Assembly: GCA_027488905.1 (NCBI GenBank)
Contig: JAIYAT010000017.1
Location: forward strand, 1 to 64,000
DNA length: 64,000 nt
Direction of reading: 5' to 3'
Source: Bacteroidota bacterium
GTDB taxonomy: Bacteria > Bacteroidota > Bacteroidia > UKL13-3
The notes below the pieces were generated by a model that worked only from the letters and a program-made list of their open reading frames with translations, was not told where the DNA came from and did no database searches. Made by a program: the position numbers and the translations under genes. Below are positions 1 through 8,892 of this stretch, one piece after another (position 1 is the first letter of the stretch; the number at the start of each line of letters is the position of its first letter).

Positions 1-873
1 AGCAATGTGTTTGTAAATTGGGCAAGTGGCTACACGCTCAATCGTTCTTGGCAAAACATGGCAGACACTTCTCTTGGTAAAGTTACCACCGGCGAAGAAT
101 GGAGCATTACTGGAAAAGCAGGAAATGGCGTAATTAGTCTTGGAGATGGCGGTTCTATTACCTTAACTTTTCCTTATCCTATCCGAAACGGTCAAGGCCC
201 AGATTTTGCCGTGTTTGAGAATGGTTTTAAAGTCAATGATTCGCTAGCATTTTTAGAACTGGCATTTGTAGAAGTAAGTACCAACGGGCAAAGGTTTGTT
301 AGATTTCCTGCAAGTTATATTGGAAGTAATATTCAACTCGACGCCTTTACTGGTGCTGATGCAAGAAATTACCATAACCTAGCAGGAAAGTATATTTTCA
401 ATTATGGGACACCATTTAATTTGGAGGAGTTGAAGGATAGTACTGGCATAGATATTAATAATATCAATTTTGTGCGAATTATAGATGTAAAAGGAGCTGT
501 TTCTGAGTTAGGTTCAAAAGATATCAATGGCAATTATATAAATGATCCATGGCCAACACCTTTCCCGAGTGCTGGATTTGATTTTGATGCCGTTGGAGTT
601 ATCAATCAAAATAATAATGGAATGGCTTTACAAGAAACAAATCAAACTGAGTTTGCTGTTTTTCCAAATCCTGTAAGGCTTGGCGTGCCAGTTAGTTTTA
701 GTGGTTTCGGTTTGAACCAAATAAAAATTCACAAATCCAGTGGGGAGACTTTTTATGACTTTCAACATCAAAGTGAACAATTGATATTTAATCAGACAGG
801 ATTATTTATTATTGAAGTAAGTTCAAATAATGAAAAGTCGAAATCCTTTTTTAAATTAATTGTTACCCAATGA
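1..873 (+). CDS. T9SS-sorted cell-surface protein, C-terminal part (5' end outside window)
   Basis: The reading frame is open from the first base, so the true start lies upstream. The visible part has a body of about 215 residues ending near GFDFDAVGV, a pattern I associate with uncharacterised cell-surface proteins of Bacteroidota. A linker follows, then a C-terminal module beginning FAVFPNPV and ending FFKLIVTQ. That module matches the T9SS type A sorting domain (PNP start, short beta-rich tail), so the protein is probably exported through the outer membrane and anchored or released. Function is unknown; no catalytic motif is visible. The stop overlaps the next start (ATGA), suggesting co-transcription. 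Confidence 0.75.
   Translation, partial: SNVFVNWASGYTLNRSWQNMADTSLGKVTTGEEWSITGKAGNGVISLGDGGSITLTFPYPIRNGQGPDFAVFENGFKVNDSLAFLELAFVEVSTNGQRFVRFPASYIGSNIQLDAFTGADARNYHNLAGKYIFNYGTPFNLEELKDSTGIDINNINFVRIIDVKGAVSELGSKDINGNYINDPWPTPFPSAGFDFDAVGVINQNNNGMALQETNQTEFAVFPNPVRLGVPVSFSGFGLNQIKIHKSSGETFYDFQHQSEQLIFNQTGLFIIEVSSNNEKSKSFFKLIVTQ
709..720 (+). repeat. Iterated 12-mer GGTTTGAACCAA, copy 1
   Basis: Exact copy inside the surface-protein gene, read in frame as Gly-Leu-Asn-Gln. One of nine exact copies in the window (either strand): 709, 943, 13167, 30683, 31321, 34088, 40563, 46650, 61360. Confidence 0.8.
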
Positions 874-2339
874 TAAAGCATATTGTAAGACAAGAGGCCA
901 AAGAGCCAAAATATATACAAATCGTCTCTGAGATTTCAACACTTGGTTCAAACCGAACCTTGCTGCAATTGCCAGCTTGGAGACCAGGCCGTTATGAGCT
1001 TGGTAACTTTGCTAAAAACATCAAGGGTTTTAAAGTATATGACCATAGAGAAGAGGAATTAAATTTTAAGAAAATAAGCAAAGATTGTTGGGAAATAGAA
1101 ACCAATGAAGTAGGGTATTTTTACATTAGTTATTATTACTACGCACAACAGCCAGATGCAGGCGCTTGCTATGTTTCGAGCGAAATGATTTACTTAAATC
1201 CAGTGCATTGTTTTATGTATGTACCTGGCAGAATAGAGGAGGCTCACCAAGTAAATTTTGATGTGCCTTCTGATTGGAAGATCGCATGTCAATTACCCCT
1301 TAACGGCATGCAAATAACCGCAGAAAATTTTGATGCTTTGGCCGACAGTCCGGTTTTTGTTGCAGCACAAATGCAACACCATAGTTTTAGCTTGAACCAA
1401 ACTAATTTTCATTTTTGGTTTGTGGGGGGTGACTATCCAGTATTGGAAAGATTGGCAACTGATACAAAAAAGTATGCTGCATGGCAAACAAACTTATTTG
1501 GAGATTTGCCATGTAAAGATTACCATTTTATGTATTTGCTTTTGCCTACGGTTTTCAGACATGGTGTAGAGCATATGGATTCTACTGTTATTGCCATGGG
1601 GCCATTGGCAGAGCTTGGTAAGGACGAAGTTTACCATGATTTTTTAGCCATTAGTTCACATGAATTGTTTCATCTTTGGAATGTAAAGCGCATACGACCA
1701 ACTGAGTTGTTGCCTTATGATTTTACCAAAGAAAATTATTCGAGATTAGGATATGTTTATGAAGGCGTAACCACTTATTATGGAGATTTGGCTCTTTGGC
1801 TTTCTGGTGTTTGGAATTGGGAGCAATACAGCTCAAGCTTAAGTGGTGATTTGAGTAAACATTTAAATAGTGAAGGTCGTAATTTTTACAGTGTGGCAGA
1901 AAGTAGTTTCGATACTTGGCTAGATGGGTATGTGCCAGGGGTGCCGGGTAGAAAAGTTTCAATTTACACAGAAGGGCTAGTTGCCGCTTTGATAGCAGAT
2001 GTTATGATTATTGAGGCCACAAATGGAGAAAGACGTTTACATGATGTTATGCAAGCATTATATGAAAGAACTTGGAAACAAGGTGTTGGATATACCCAAG
2101 AAATGTACCAAGCAATACTGGAAGAAATCGCTGGGATTTCATTTTCTGATTATTTTTCTGAGTTAATTGAAGGCAAAGGTCACTTAGAAAATTGTTTGTT
2201 GGAAAGTTTATTTAAATTGGGTTTAAGTGCTGAAAAACAAGTAGATGTAACTGGAATTGTAACTTATAGAATTGTGAAATTCATGAATCCTACCGTTTCG
2301 CAAGCTCAATTATTTGACTTTTGGAGTCAAAGTCATTAA
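870..2339 (+). CDS. M61 family metallopeptidase without PDZ tail
   Basis: A 489-residue protein. Residues 1-170 resemble the beta-rich N-terminal domain of M61 (glycyl aminopeptidase-like) peptidases, with LPAWRPGRYELGNF. A zinc site HELFH is at residues 264-268, followed by WNVKRIRP, and a likely third ligand Glu298 lies in YVYEGVTTYYGD. Family members are usually about 600 residues with a C-terminal PDZ domain; here the protein ends soon after the catalytic helices, so the PDZ domain is absent. I see no signal peptide, so it may act in the cytoplasm. It starts inside the previous stop codon (ATGA overlap). The peptidase call is firm; the substrate is unknown. Confidence 0.85.
   Translation: MIKHIVRQEAKEPKYIQIVSEISTLGSNRTLLQLPAWRPGRYELGNFAKNIKGFKVYDHREEELNFKKISKDCWEIETNEVGYFYISYYYYAQQPDAGACYVSSEMIYLNPVHCFMYVPGRIEEAHQVNFDVPSDWKIACQLPLNGMQITAENFDALADSPVFVAAQMQHHSFSLNQTNFHFWFVGGDYPVLERLATDTKKYAAWQTNLFGDLPCKDYHFMYLLLPTVFRHGVEHMDSTVIAMGPLAELGKDEVYHDFLAISSHELFHLWNVKRIRPTELLPYDFTKENYSRLGYVYEGVTTYYGDLALWLSGVWNWEQYSSSLSGDLSKHLNSEGRNFYSVAESSFDTWLDGYVPGVPGRKVSIYTEGLVAALIADVMIIEATNGERRLHDVMQALYERTWKQGVGYTQEMYQAILEEIAGISFSDYFSELIEGKGHLENCLLESLFKLGLSAEKQVDVTGIVTYRIVKFMNPTVSQAQLFDFWSQSH
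943..954 (-). repeat. Iterated 12-mer, copy 2
   Basis: Plus strand reads TTGGTTCAAACC. It lies out of codon phase in the M61 gene and contributes to Leu-Gly-Ser-Asn-Arg, so the encoded residues differ from copy 1. Confidence 0.8.
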
Positions 2340-2374
2340 TTTTCCTCAATAATTTCCACTCAAAACTCATTCCT

Positions 2375-3085
2375 ATGCAAAAAATGTATCTTGAATGCAA
2401 TAATTGTGATGCCAAAAGTGTAAGTTTTTTATCAGCATGCACAACTGATGAAGCAGATATTGTAAGTGCTGCAAAATCATGCAGTCATTACAAAAAAGGG
2501 CAGGCAATTTTTTATGAAGACAATATGCCACTTGGCATTTACTGTATTAGCAAAGGTGCTATTAAATTAACCCGTTCAAATAAAGATGGCAAAGAGCAAA
2601 TCATCAGGTTTGCCAGAGAAGGTGAGTTTTTGGGTTACCGTGCTTTAATTGCAGACGAGCCACTCGTAGCCACAGCAACATGCATTGAAGATGTTATCTG
2701 TTGTTTTATTCCAAAAAATGTTTTTATGGATTTGCTAGAAAAAAATAGCCAAATCAATAAGCAAATGTTAAAATCGCTTTGCCATGATTTGGGCTTAGCA
2801 GATGAACGCATACAAAGTTTAGCGCAGAAAAGTGTTAGAGAGCGTTTGGCTGAAACCTTACTTTTCTTGCATAAAACCTTTCACGTAGATAATGCAGCAG
2901 ACAATTCTTTAATAGCAGTTACTTTGCCTAGGGAAGATATCGCAAACATAGTTGGCACTGCAACTGAAACCGTAATTAGATTGCTTTCCGAATTTAGAGC
3001 AGATAAATTGATTGACATGGAAGGCAAGAAAATTAGAATTATAAACTTCTCTTCTTTGGAGAAAATTTCGCACGCATCCGTATAG
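2375..3085 (+). CDS. Crp/Fnr family transcription regulator
   Basis: A 236-residue protein with an N-terminal cyclic-nucleotide-binding fold (about residues 30-145, with GQAIFYEDNMPLGIYCISKGAIK) and a C-terminal winged helix (about 165-230, with LPREDIANIVGTATETVIRLL as the recognition region). Near the N-terminus are Cys8, Cys11 and Cys22 (CNNC then SAC), and more cysteines occur near residue 110. This is reminiscent of the iron-sulfur ligands of Fnr, although the spacing differs from E. coli Fnr. Oxygen sensing is therefore an inference, supported by the adjoining cbb3 oxidase locus. I chose the ATG at 2375 over an upstream ATG at 2321 because the latter would overlap the M61 gene by 19 bases and add an unusual leader. 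Confidence 0.85.
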   Translation: MQKMYLECNNCDAKSVSFLSACTTDEADIVSAAKSCSHYKKGQAIFYEDNMPLGIYCISKGAIKLTRSNKDGKEQIIRFAREGEFLGYRALIADEPLVATATCIEDVICCFIPKNVFMDLLEKNSQINKQMLKSLCHDLGLADERIQSLAQKSVRERLAETLLFLHKTFHVDNAADNSLIAVTLPREDIANIVGTATETVIRLLSEFRADKLIDMEGKKIRIINFSSLEKISHASV

Positions 3086-3124
3086 GATTTTACTGATAAA
3101 AATCATAGGTACCCTTGAGTTCGG

Positions 3125-3158
3125 TCATGTTTTAAAAACATGATTTGCAATATTTTTG
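3125..3158 (+). promoter_or_regulatory. Palindrome overlapping a promoter of the Usp gene
   Basis: A perfect 19-base palindrome, TCATGTTTTAAAAACATGA, spans 3125-3143. A -7 box TATTTTTG (TAnnTTTG type) lies at 3151-3158. At 17 bases upstream of that box stands TTTT inside the palindrome, where a -33 TTTG would be expected. The predicted start of transcription is near 3163, so a protein bound at the palindrome would sit over the -33 element. The neighbouring Crp/Fnr regulator is an obvious candidate, but the site is not a standard Fnr or Crp consensus. A terminator hairpin for the regulator gene is an alternative, though no T-run follows. Confidence 0.5.
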
Positions 3159-3182
3159 ATTAAATAAATAATTGGAAATATT

Positions 3183-4019
3183 GTGGTACGTAACATGCTA
3201 ATTTTAATGGACGGATCTGCGGATGCAGAAAAGTTACTCGACTGCTCAACAAAGATTTTTCCTAGCAAGGAAGACCACTTTAAAGGGGTATTTGTGGATG
3301 GAATAATCGGTAAAAATCTTGATCAGGTTTTTGATTTTCCAGCCAATCTAAATACACAATTTACACGCTCGGAAATTATTGAGAAGATTCTTCATACCAA
3401 CCTAAATAACAGCATTGAATACATTTCTAGGTTTGTCAGTAAGTGTGAGGAATTGGCTTTAAAAACAAAAGTTTATATCACAGAAGAGGACGTAAACGAA
3501 GAGCTCGTAAATGAAAGTTTATTTAATGATTTGTTCTTAATTGGTAAGGATTTATTTAATCGGCCAGACATTGACAAGCAATCATTTGATGCTTTGTATT
3601 TTCTTATGCATAATACCAAATGTCCAATTTTATTGTTGAGTTGTGAGCAGATTTCTTTTCAGAATATTGTTTTAATTTATGATGGTAGTAATCGCTCATT
3701 TGAGGCGATTAAATTGTTTACCTATTTAATGGGCGAACAGCTTCAAACCAATAAAGTAACAATAAATATTGTGGTAACAGAGGCTAGCTCAGAAAACGAA
3801 AAGGCGGTTATAGAATATCTTAAAATGTATAAACAACATTTTTATGTACACAGGGTTTATCCTGATAATTATTTTGACGAATTAAGAGGCCTAGTAAGAA
3901 ATATGAATTCTTGCCTATTAGTTACAGGTGTAAATAAAAATGAAATTTTAGAAGATATCATTTTTAATAAAGAGAAATCCTTTTTCATGCACGGACAACG
4001 TTCAATTTTTCTTGGATAA
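3183..4019 (+). CDS. Universal stress protein (UspA-like), tandem domains
   Basis: A 278-residue protein with two alpha/beta repeats. The first begins NMLILMDGSADAEK; the second begins near residue 160 with NIVLIYDGSNRSFEAI. This is the usual layout of double-Usp proteins in Bacteroidota. I do not see the G-x2-G-x9-G(S/T) ATP-binding pattern, so nucleotide binding is doubtful. It lies between the Crp/Fnr regulator and the copper ATPase of the cbb3 locus, a common association of Usp proteins with Fnr-type control of micro-oxic growth. The start used is GTG 3183, which gives the usual few residues before the first strand; ATG 3195 would cut into the strand. Confidence 0.75.
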   Translation: MVRNMLILMDGSADAEKLLDCSTKIFPSKEDHFKGVFVDGIIGKNLDQVFDFPANLNTQFTRSEIIEKILHTNLNNSIEYISRFVSKCEELALKTKVYITEEDVNEELVNESLFNDLFLIGKDLFNRPDIDKQSFDALYFLMHNTKCPILLLSCEQISFQNIVLIYDGSNRSFEAIKLFTYLMGEQLQTNKVTINIVVTEASSENEKAVIEYLKMYKQHFYVHRVYPDNYFDELRGLVRNMNSCLLVTGVNKNEILEDIIFNKEKSFFMHGQRSIFLG

Positions 4020-4024
4020 ACATC

Positions 4025-6448
4025 ATGAGCAAAACTGCAATTGCGGCTAAAGTTTCTTGTTTTCATTGCGGGGATAAAATAGCCTCATCGCCAATTCTAT
4101 TTGACGAAAAATCATTTTGTTGTCAGGGTTGTCAAGGGGTTTATGAGCTGTTATCTCATAGTAATCTTTGCGATTATTATGCAATTTCAGATAACCCAGG
4201 CCTTGCGCAAAAAAATCCTGTTTCTAAGGTTAAATTCGCTTACCTGGAGGATGAGGAAATACAGAAACAGTTAATTGATTTTAAGGATCAAAAGATTTCA
4301 AGAATAGCTTTTCATGTACCTACTATGCATTGCAGCAGCTGCATATGGTTACTCGAAAGTTTATATAAAATTGATAAAGGAATTGGTCATTGCAGGGTTG
4401 ATTTTCTTAAGAAGCAACTTAGTATAAGCTTTAATCATCATGAGACCAGCTTAAGGAAAATTGTTGAATTATTAAGCTCTTTAGGCTACGAACCAACATT
4501 AAGCCTTAGTCATTTAGAAGAAACAAAAAAGGTTAGCAATAATAATCAATTGTTATATCAAGTTGGGGTTGCAGGTTTTTGTTTTGGAAACATCATGCTT
4601 ATTAGCTTTCCAGAATATTTTGGCCTAGATAGTTTATCCCATAAAACATTTTCTCGCTTGTTTGGCTATTTAAACATGGGTTTAGCTTTGCCCGTGTTTT
4701 TATATAGTGCTCAAAGTTATTTTAAATCGGCTTACCAGAGCCTCAGAAAAGGAATCATCAATATCGATTTTCCTTTGGCATTGGGTATTCTAGTTATGTT
4801 TTTTAGAAGCAGTTATGAGGTAATTTCACATTCTGGAATCGGATTTTTTGATACCCTTGCTGGTTTGGTTTTCTTTCTCTTAATAGGTAAATGGGTTCAA
4901 CAAAGAACCTTTGATACTTTATCTTTTGAGCGCGATTATAAATCCTATTTTCCAGTAGCTGTTGCTGTTTTGAAAGAAGGTAAAGAGCAAACTGTGCCAG
5001 TAACCAAGCTTAAAGTTGGCGATAGAATGTTAATCAGAAATCAAGAGATTATTCCTGCCGATGCCATTCTTTTAAATGGTGAAGCCAAAATTGATTTTAG
5101 TTTTGTAACAGGTGAAAGTCTACCCGTTGATAAGGTTTTAGGTGAAATGATTTATGCTGGCGGAAGGCAAACAAGTGCAGCCATTGAATTAGAAGTTTGC
5201 AAACCAGTTTCCCAAAGTTATTTAACCCAACTTTGGAACAGTGAACATTTTACAAAAGATAGGGAAAGCCAAATTATTACTTTCCAAAGTGTGGTGAGTA
5301 GGTATTTTACATTTGCCTTGTTAGGCATTGCAATTACATCTGCTATTTTTTGGTTACTGTTTGACCCAAGCCGCAGTTTGGCAGCCTTTACAGCGGTTTT
5401 AATTATCGCTTGCCCTTGCGCATTAGCCCTTTCTAGTCCATTTGCCTTAGGAAATGCCTTAAGAATGTTTGGACGTGCTAAGTTCTATTTAAAATCCCCA
5501 GAAGTAATTGAGCAAATGGCAAAAACAAATCACATGGTTTTTGATAAAACAGGTACAATTACCAATGCGGCTCAAGCAACCATTAGTTTTATTGGAGCAG
5601 ATTTAACCAAGGAAGAAAATGAAGCAATATTTACCATTGCAAATAATTCGGTTCACCCCTTGAGTAAAAAAATTGCAAGCTATTTGGACTTACATAATAT
5701 AGGCAATGCTGGATTAAGTAACTTCAAAGAGTTAACTGGCAAAGGCGTTTCTGCGCAATTTGGAAAAAGTGAAGTTAGATTAGGTTCAGCAAACTTTTTA
5801 AGCATTAGTAGTTTTGAACCAAATGCTGATGTTTTGGCTTCCTATGTTGGTGTTTCAATTAATGGGGATTACAAAGGTTTTTTTAAAATTTCACATGCCT
5901 ATAGAGAAGGCTTAAAAGAAGTTATTGATAGTTTGGCACTCAACAGAGAATTGAGTTTATTATCTGGAGACAACAATGCCGAGGAAGCAAGGTTGAAAGC
6001 ATTTTTTCCAAAAGATAGCACATTACTGTTTCAGCAAAGTCCGTCAGAGAAATTGCTTTATATCAATCAACTCAAAGAAAATGGTCAACAAGTTGTGATG
6101 ATAGGAGATGGATTAAATGATGCTGGAGCATTGAAGGCTGCAAATATTGGAATTTCGGTAACAGAAGATACAGCCAATTTCTCGCCTTCGAGTGATGTAA
6201 TTATGGATGCCATGGTCTTTAATCAATTGCCTAAATTCTTTCAATATGCAAAAGATACTGTCAAGGTTATCAGAATGAGCTTTGTGGTGTCTTTGCTTTA
6301 TAATTTGGTTGGGTTAAGTTTTGCAGTAACGGGTACAATGTCACCAATAGTTGCTGCTATATTAATGCCATTAAGCAGTATAAGTGTCATAAGCTTTACT
6401 ACTGCTGCCACTTGGCTTTATGCAAGGAAGCGCTCTTTGGTGCTTTAG
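4025..6448 (+). CDS. ccoI: Copper-transporting P-type ATPase for cbb3 oxidase assembly (CcoI/FixI)
   Basis: An 807-residue P1B ATPase. The N-terminus has a cysteine-rich zone (CFHCG near residue 12, CCQGCQG near 36) as in CcoI/FixI proteins. A heavy-metal-associated domain follows with CSSC (about residue 101), then transmembrane helices. The CPC transport motif is at about 463, phosphorylation site DKTGT at about 508, and hinge GDGLND at about 693. The family exports or delivers copper needed for the CuB site of cbb3 oxidase. It sits 5 bases after the Usp gene and 22 bases before ccoS, so it belongs to the cco locus. A general copper-efflux role is possible but context favours oxidase assembly. 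Confidence 0.93.
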   Translation: MSKTAIAAKVSCFHCGDKIASSPILFDEKSFCCQGCQGVYELLSHSNLCDYYAISDNPGLAQKNPVSKVKFAYLEDEEIQKQLIDFKDQKISRIAFHVPTMHCSSCIWLLESLYKIDKGIGHCRVDFLKKQLSISFNHHETSLRKIVELLSSLGYEPTLSLSHLEETKKVSNNNQLLYQVGVAGFCFGNIMLISFPEYFGLDSLSHKTFSRLFGYLNMGLALPVFLYSAQSYFKSAYQSLRKGIINIDFPLALGILVMFFRSSYEVISHSGIGFFDTLAGLVFFLLIGKWVQQRTFDTLSFERDYKSYFPVAVAVLKEGKEQTVPVTKLKVGDRMLIRNQEIIPADAILLNGEAKIDFSFVTGESLPVDKVLGEMIYAGGRQTSAAIELEVCKPVSQSYLTQLWNSEHFTKDRESQIITFQSVVSRYFTFALLGIAITSAIFWLLFDPSRSLAAFTAVLIIACPCALALSSPFALGNALRMFGRAKFYLKSPEVIEQMAKTNHMVFDKTGTITNAAQATISFIGADLTKEENEAIFTIANNSVHPLSKKIASYLDLHNIGNAGLSNFKELTGKGVSAQFGKSEVRLGSANFLSISSFEPNADVLASYVGVSINGDYKGFFKISHAYREGLKEVIDSLALNRELSLLSGDNNAEEARLKAFFPKDSTLLFQQSPSEKLLYINQLKENGQQVVMIGDGLNDAGALKAANIGISVTEDTANFSPSSDVIMDAMVFNQLPKFFQYAKDTVKVIRMSFVVSLLYNLVGLSFAVTGTMSPIVAAILMPLSSISVISFTTAATWLYARKRSLVL

Positions 6449-6470
6449 TTTTTAAATAAATACTTTACAA

Positions 6471-6647
6471 ATGAACATTATATTTTTATTGATAGGATGT
6501 AGCTTGGTTTTGGCTGTTGGTTTTTTGATTGCATTTATTTGGACAGTAAAAAGCGGCCAAATGGAAGATGATTATACTCCTTCCATCAGAATGTTATTTG
6601 ATGATAAACCACCTGCTACGGATAAAGATGAGTTAGTTTCTAAGTAG
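6471..6647 (+). CDS. ccoS: Cbb3-type oxidase assembly protein CcoS
   Basis: A 58-residue protein from ATG 6471 to TAG 6647. It has one hydrophobic helix at the N-terminus (MNIIFLLIGCSLVLAVGF, then LIAFIWTVKSGQ), followed by a short acidic tail containing GQMEDDY. This single-helix architecture with the helix-KSGQ-(F/M)-(D/E)D pattern is typical of CcoS, which is needed to insert cofactors into the cbb3 oxidase. It lies directly between ccoI and ccoNO, the expected place. A short imperfect hairpin (TCATCT, CTTT loop, AGATGA) follows the stop at 6649-6664. Confidence 0.9.
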   Translation: MNIIFLLIGCSLVLAVGFLIAFIWTVKSGQMEDDYTPSIRMLFDDKPPATDKDELVSK

Positions 6648-6681
6648 TTCATCTCTTTAGATGATATAAATCAGGATACGC

Positions 6682-6726
6682 CATAAGTTATGTCATTTTT
6701 CTGTCTATTAGTTGAGGGTAATTTTG
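6682..6726 (+). promoter_or_regulatory. Probable ccoNO promoter with short palindrome
   Basis: A -7 box TAATTTTG lies at 6719-6726. At 17 bases upstream is TTTC (6698-6701), a weak -33 box. An 11-base palindrome CATAAGTTATG (6682-6692) is centred about 45 bases before the predicted transcription start, near the usual position of a class II activator site. The promoter would start transcription near 6731, which excludes the TTG at 6712 and supports ATG 6751 for ccoNO. Confidence 0.45.
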
Positions 6727-6750
6727 GTACAGAAATTTAAAACTCAAACT

Positions 6751-8880
6751 ATGCAAATAGAAAACTTTAACTACGACAACCGGATCGTCCGGAATTTCAT
6801 AATTGCCTCAGTAATATTTGGGGTAGTTGGAATGTTGGTTGGGGTAATTGCTGCTATCCAGCTCTTTTATCCTGCCTTTAATTTTAATCTGCCATATACC
6901 TCATTTGGTAGAATTAGGCCTTTACATACTAATGCAGTAATTTTTGCCTTTGTGGGTAATGCCATCTTTGCGGGTATTTATTATTCCTTACAAAGATTAA
7001 CCAAGGCTAGGTTGTTCAGCGATTTCTTAAGTAATTTCCATTTTTGGGGATGGCAATTAATCATCTTGGCAGCTGCTGTAACGCTACCTTTAGGTTACAC
7101 ATCTTCTAAGGAGTATGCTGAGTTAGAATGGCCTATTGACATTGCCATTGCATTAGTTTGGGTTGCATTTGGTGTAAACATGATTGGTACAATCATCAAA
7201 CGTAGAGAACGTCACATGTATGTTGCCCTATGGTTTTATATTGCCACGTTCGTTACGGTTGCAGTTTTACATATCGTTAACTCTATTGAATTACCAATTA
7301 GCATGACCAAAAGTTACATGGTGTATGCAGGCGTTCAAGATGCCTTAGTTCAATGGTGGTATGGACACAATGCGGTTGCATTTTTCTTAACAACTCCGTA
7401 TTTAGGTTTAATGTATTACTATTTGCCAAAGGCGGTAAATCGTCCTGTTTATTCTTATAAGCTTTCAATTTTACATTTCTGGACATTAATCTTCCTATAC
7501 ATTTGGGCTGGTCCTCATCACTTGTTATACTCATCTTTACCAGATTGGGCACAATCTTTAGGGGTTGTATTTTCAATCATGTTGATTGCGCCATCTTGGG
7601 GTGGTATGATCAATGGTTTGTTAACCTTAAGAGGTGCATGGGACAAGGTTAGAGATGAACCTGTATTGAAGTTTTTTGCGGTAGGTGTTACTGCTTATGG
7701 AATGGCAACTTTTGAAGGTCCAATGTTAAGTTTGAAAAATATCAACGCTATCGCGCATTTTACAGACTGGATCGTTGCCCACGTGCATACTGGCGCTTTA
7801 GGTTGGAACGGCTTAATGACATTTGGTATGTTTTATTGGATAGTGCCAAAAATTTACGGAACTAAATTATACTCTAAATCATTAGCAAATACACATTTCT
7901 GGATTTCAACTTTAGGTATATTGTTTTACGCTATTCCAATGTATTGGAGTGGTTTCACCCAAGGTATGATGTGGAAAGAGTTTTTACCAGAAGGCATCTT
8001 AAAGTATCCAAACTTCTTAGAAACAACCCTACAAGTTATTCCTATGCATGTAATGCGTTCAATAGGTGGAACTATGTTTTTATCAGGGGTGTTTGTAATG
8101 ATTTACAATTTAGTTAAAACTGCTGCAAGTGGCAAATTGATTGCTAATGAGCCAGCTTCTGCACCAGCTTTAGAAAAAGAATATAAACCACTTGGTAGTC
8201 ATAGTTACTGGCATAAAGCTTTCGAAAGAAAACCATTAACCTTTACTGTACTTACTGTGGTTGTAGTACTAATTGGAGGATTGATTGAGATTATTCCAAT
8301 GATTACTATTAAAACCAATATCAAAACCATTTCTAGTGTTAAACCTTATACCCCACTTGAATTGCAAGGAAGAGATATTTACATCCGTGAAGGTTGCGTG
8401 GGATGTCACTCTCAAATGATACGTCCTTTCCGCAGCGAAACCGAACGTTATGGTGAATATTCAAAAGCAGGAGAGTATGTATATGATCATCCATTCTTAT
8501 GGGGTTCAAAACGTACAGGACCAGATTTGATGAGAATTGGTGGAAAGTATCCAGATAGTTGGCATTATAATCACATGATTGACCCAACTTCAATGTCTCC
8601 AGGTTCAATTATGCCTGCCTATCCTTGGCTGGCTGAGGATGATTTGAATACCTCAAATACAGCTGATAAAATTAAAGCCATGCGCACTTTGGGCGTGCCT
8701 TATGAAGCAGGTTTTGAAGATATTGCTGAAGCAGATTTGCTCAAGCAGGCTGAAAAAATTGCTGCTAACCTAACCAAAGAAGGATATCCTGTTGAACCTA
8801 ATAAAGAGATTATTGCAATGATTGCATATCTACAAAGAATGGGAACGGATATAAAATTAAGTAATACCGCAAGTAAATAA
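6751..8880 (+). CDS. ccoNO: Cbb3-type cytochrome c oxidase, fused subunits I and II (CcoNO)
   Basis: A 709-residue fusion. Residues 1 to about 465 form the CcoN haem-copper oxidase core with many helices and the conserved histidines (HTNAVIF, WWYGHNAV, GPHHLLY, HVHTGALGWNG). Residues from about 505 form CcoO, a membrane-anchored mono-haem cytochrome c with the site GCVGCHSQMIRPF and a distal Met in the SIMPAYPWL region. In Proteobacteria these are two genes; the fusion is the form known from Bacteroidota. It reduces oxygen to water at low oxygen and pumps protons. The start ATG 6751 is preferred over the earlier TTG because of the promoter at 6719-6726. Confidence 0.95.
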   Translation: MQIENFNYDNRIVRNFIIASVIFGVVGMLVGVIAAIQLFYPAFNFNLPYTSFGRIRPLHTNAVIFAFVGNAIFAGIYYSLQRLTKARLFSDFLSNFHFWGWQLIILAAAVTLPLGYTSSKEYAELEWPIDIAIALVWVAFGVNMIGTIIKRRERHMYVALWFYIATFVTVAVLHIVNSIELPISMTKSYMVYAGVQDALVQWWYGHNAVAFFLTTPYLGLMYYYLPKAVNRPVYSYKLSILHFWTLIFLYIWAGPHHLLYSSLPDWAQSLGVVFSIMLIAPSWGGMINGLLTLRGAWDKVRDEPVLKFFAVGVTAYGMATFEGPMLSLKNINAIAHFTDWIVAHVHTGALGWNGLMTFGMFYWIVPKIYGTKLYSKSLANTHFWISTLGILFYAIPMYWSGFTQGMMWKEFLPEGILKYPNFLETTLQVIPMHVMRSIGGTMFLSGVFVMIYNLVKTAASGKLIANEPASAPALEKEYKPLGSHSYWHKAFERKPLTFTVLTVVVVLIGGLIEIIPMITIKTNIKTISSVKPYTPLELQGRDIYIREGCVGCHSQMIRPFRSETERYGEYSKAGEYVYDHPFLWGSKRTGPDLMRIGGKYPDSWHYNHMIDPTSMSPGSIMPAYPWLAEDDLNTSNTADKIKAMRTLGVPYEAGFEDIAEADLLKQAEKIAANLTKEGYPVEPNKEIIAMIAYLQRMGTDIKLSNTASK

Positions 8881-8892
8881 CAATTAAGAACC

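Noticed and set aside
943-954. Resemblance of the iterated motif GGTTCAAACC to the T-arm of tRNA
   Set aside because: The copies lie mostly inside coding regions in both orientations and are not surrounded by any cloverleaf or acceptor stem.
2321-2374. Longer N-terminus for the Crp/Fnr regulator
   Set aside because: It would overlap the preceding gene and add residues not expected before the cysteine motif.
6712-6750. TTG start for ccoNO with 13 extra residues
   Set aside because: A -7 promoter box at 6719-6726 places the transcript start downstream of it; ATG 6751 fits the family start.
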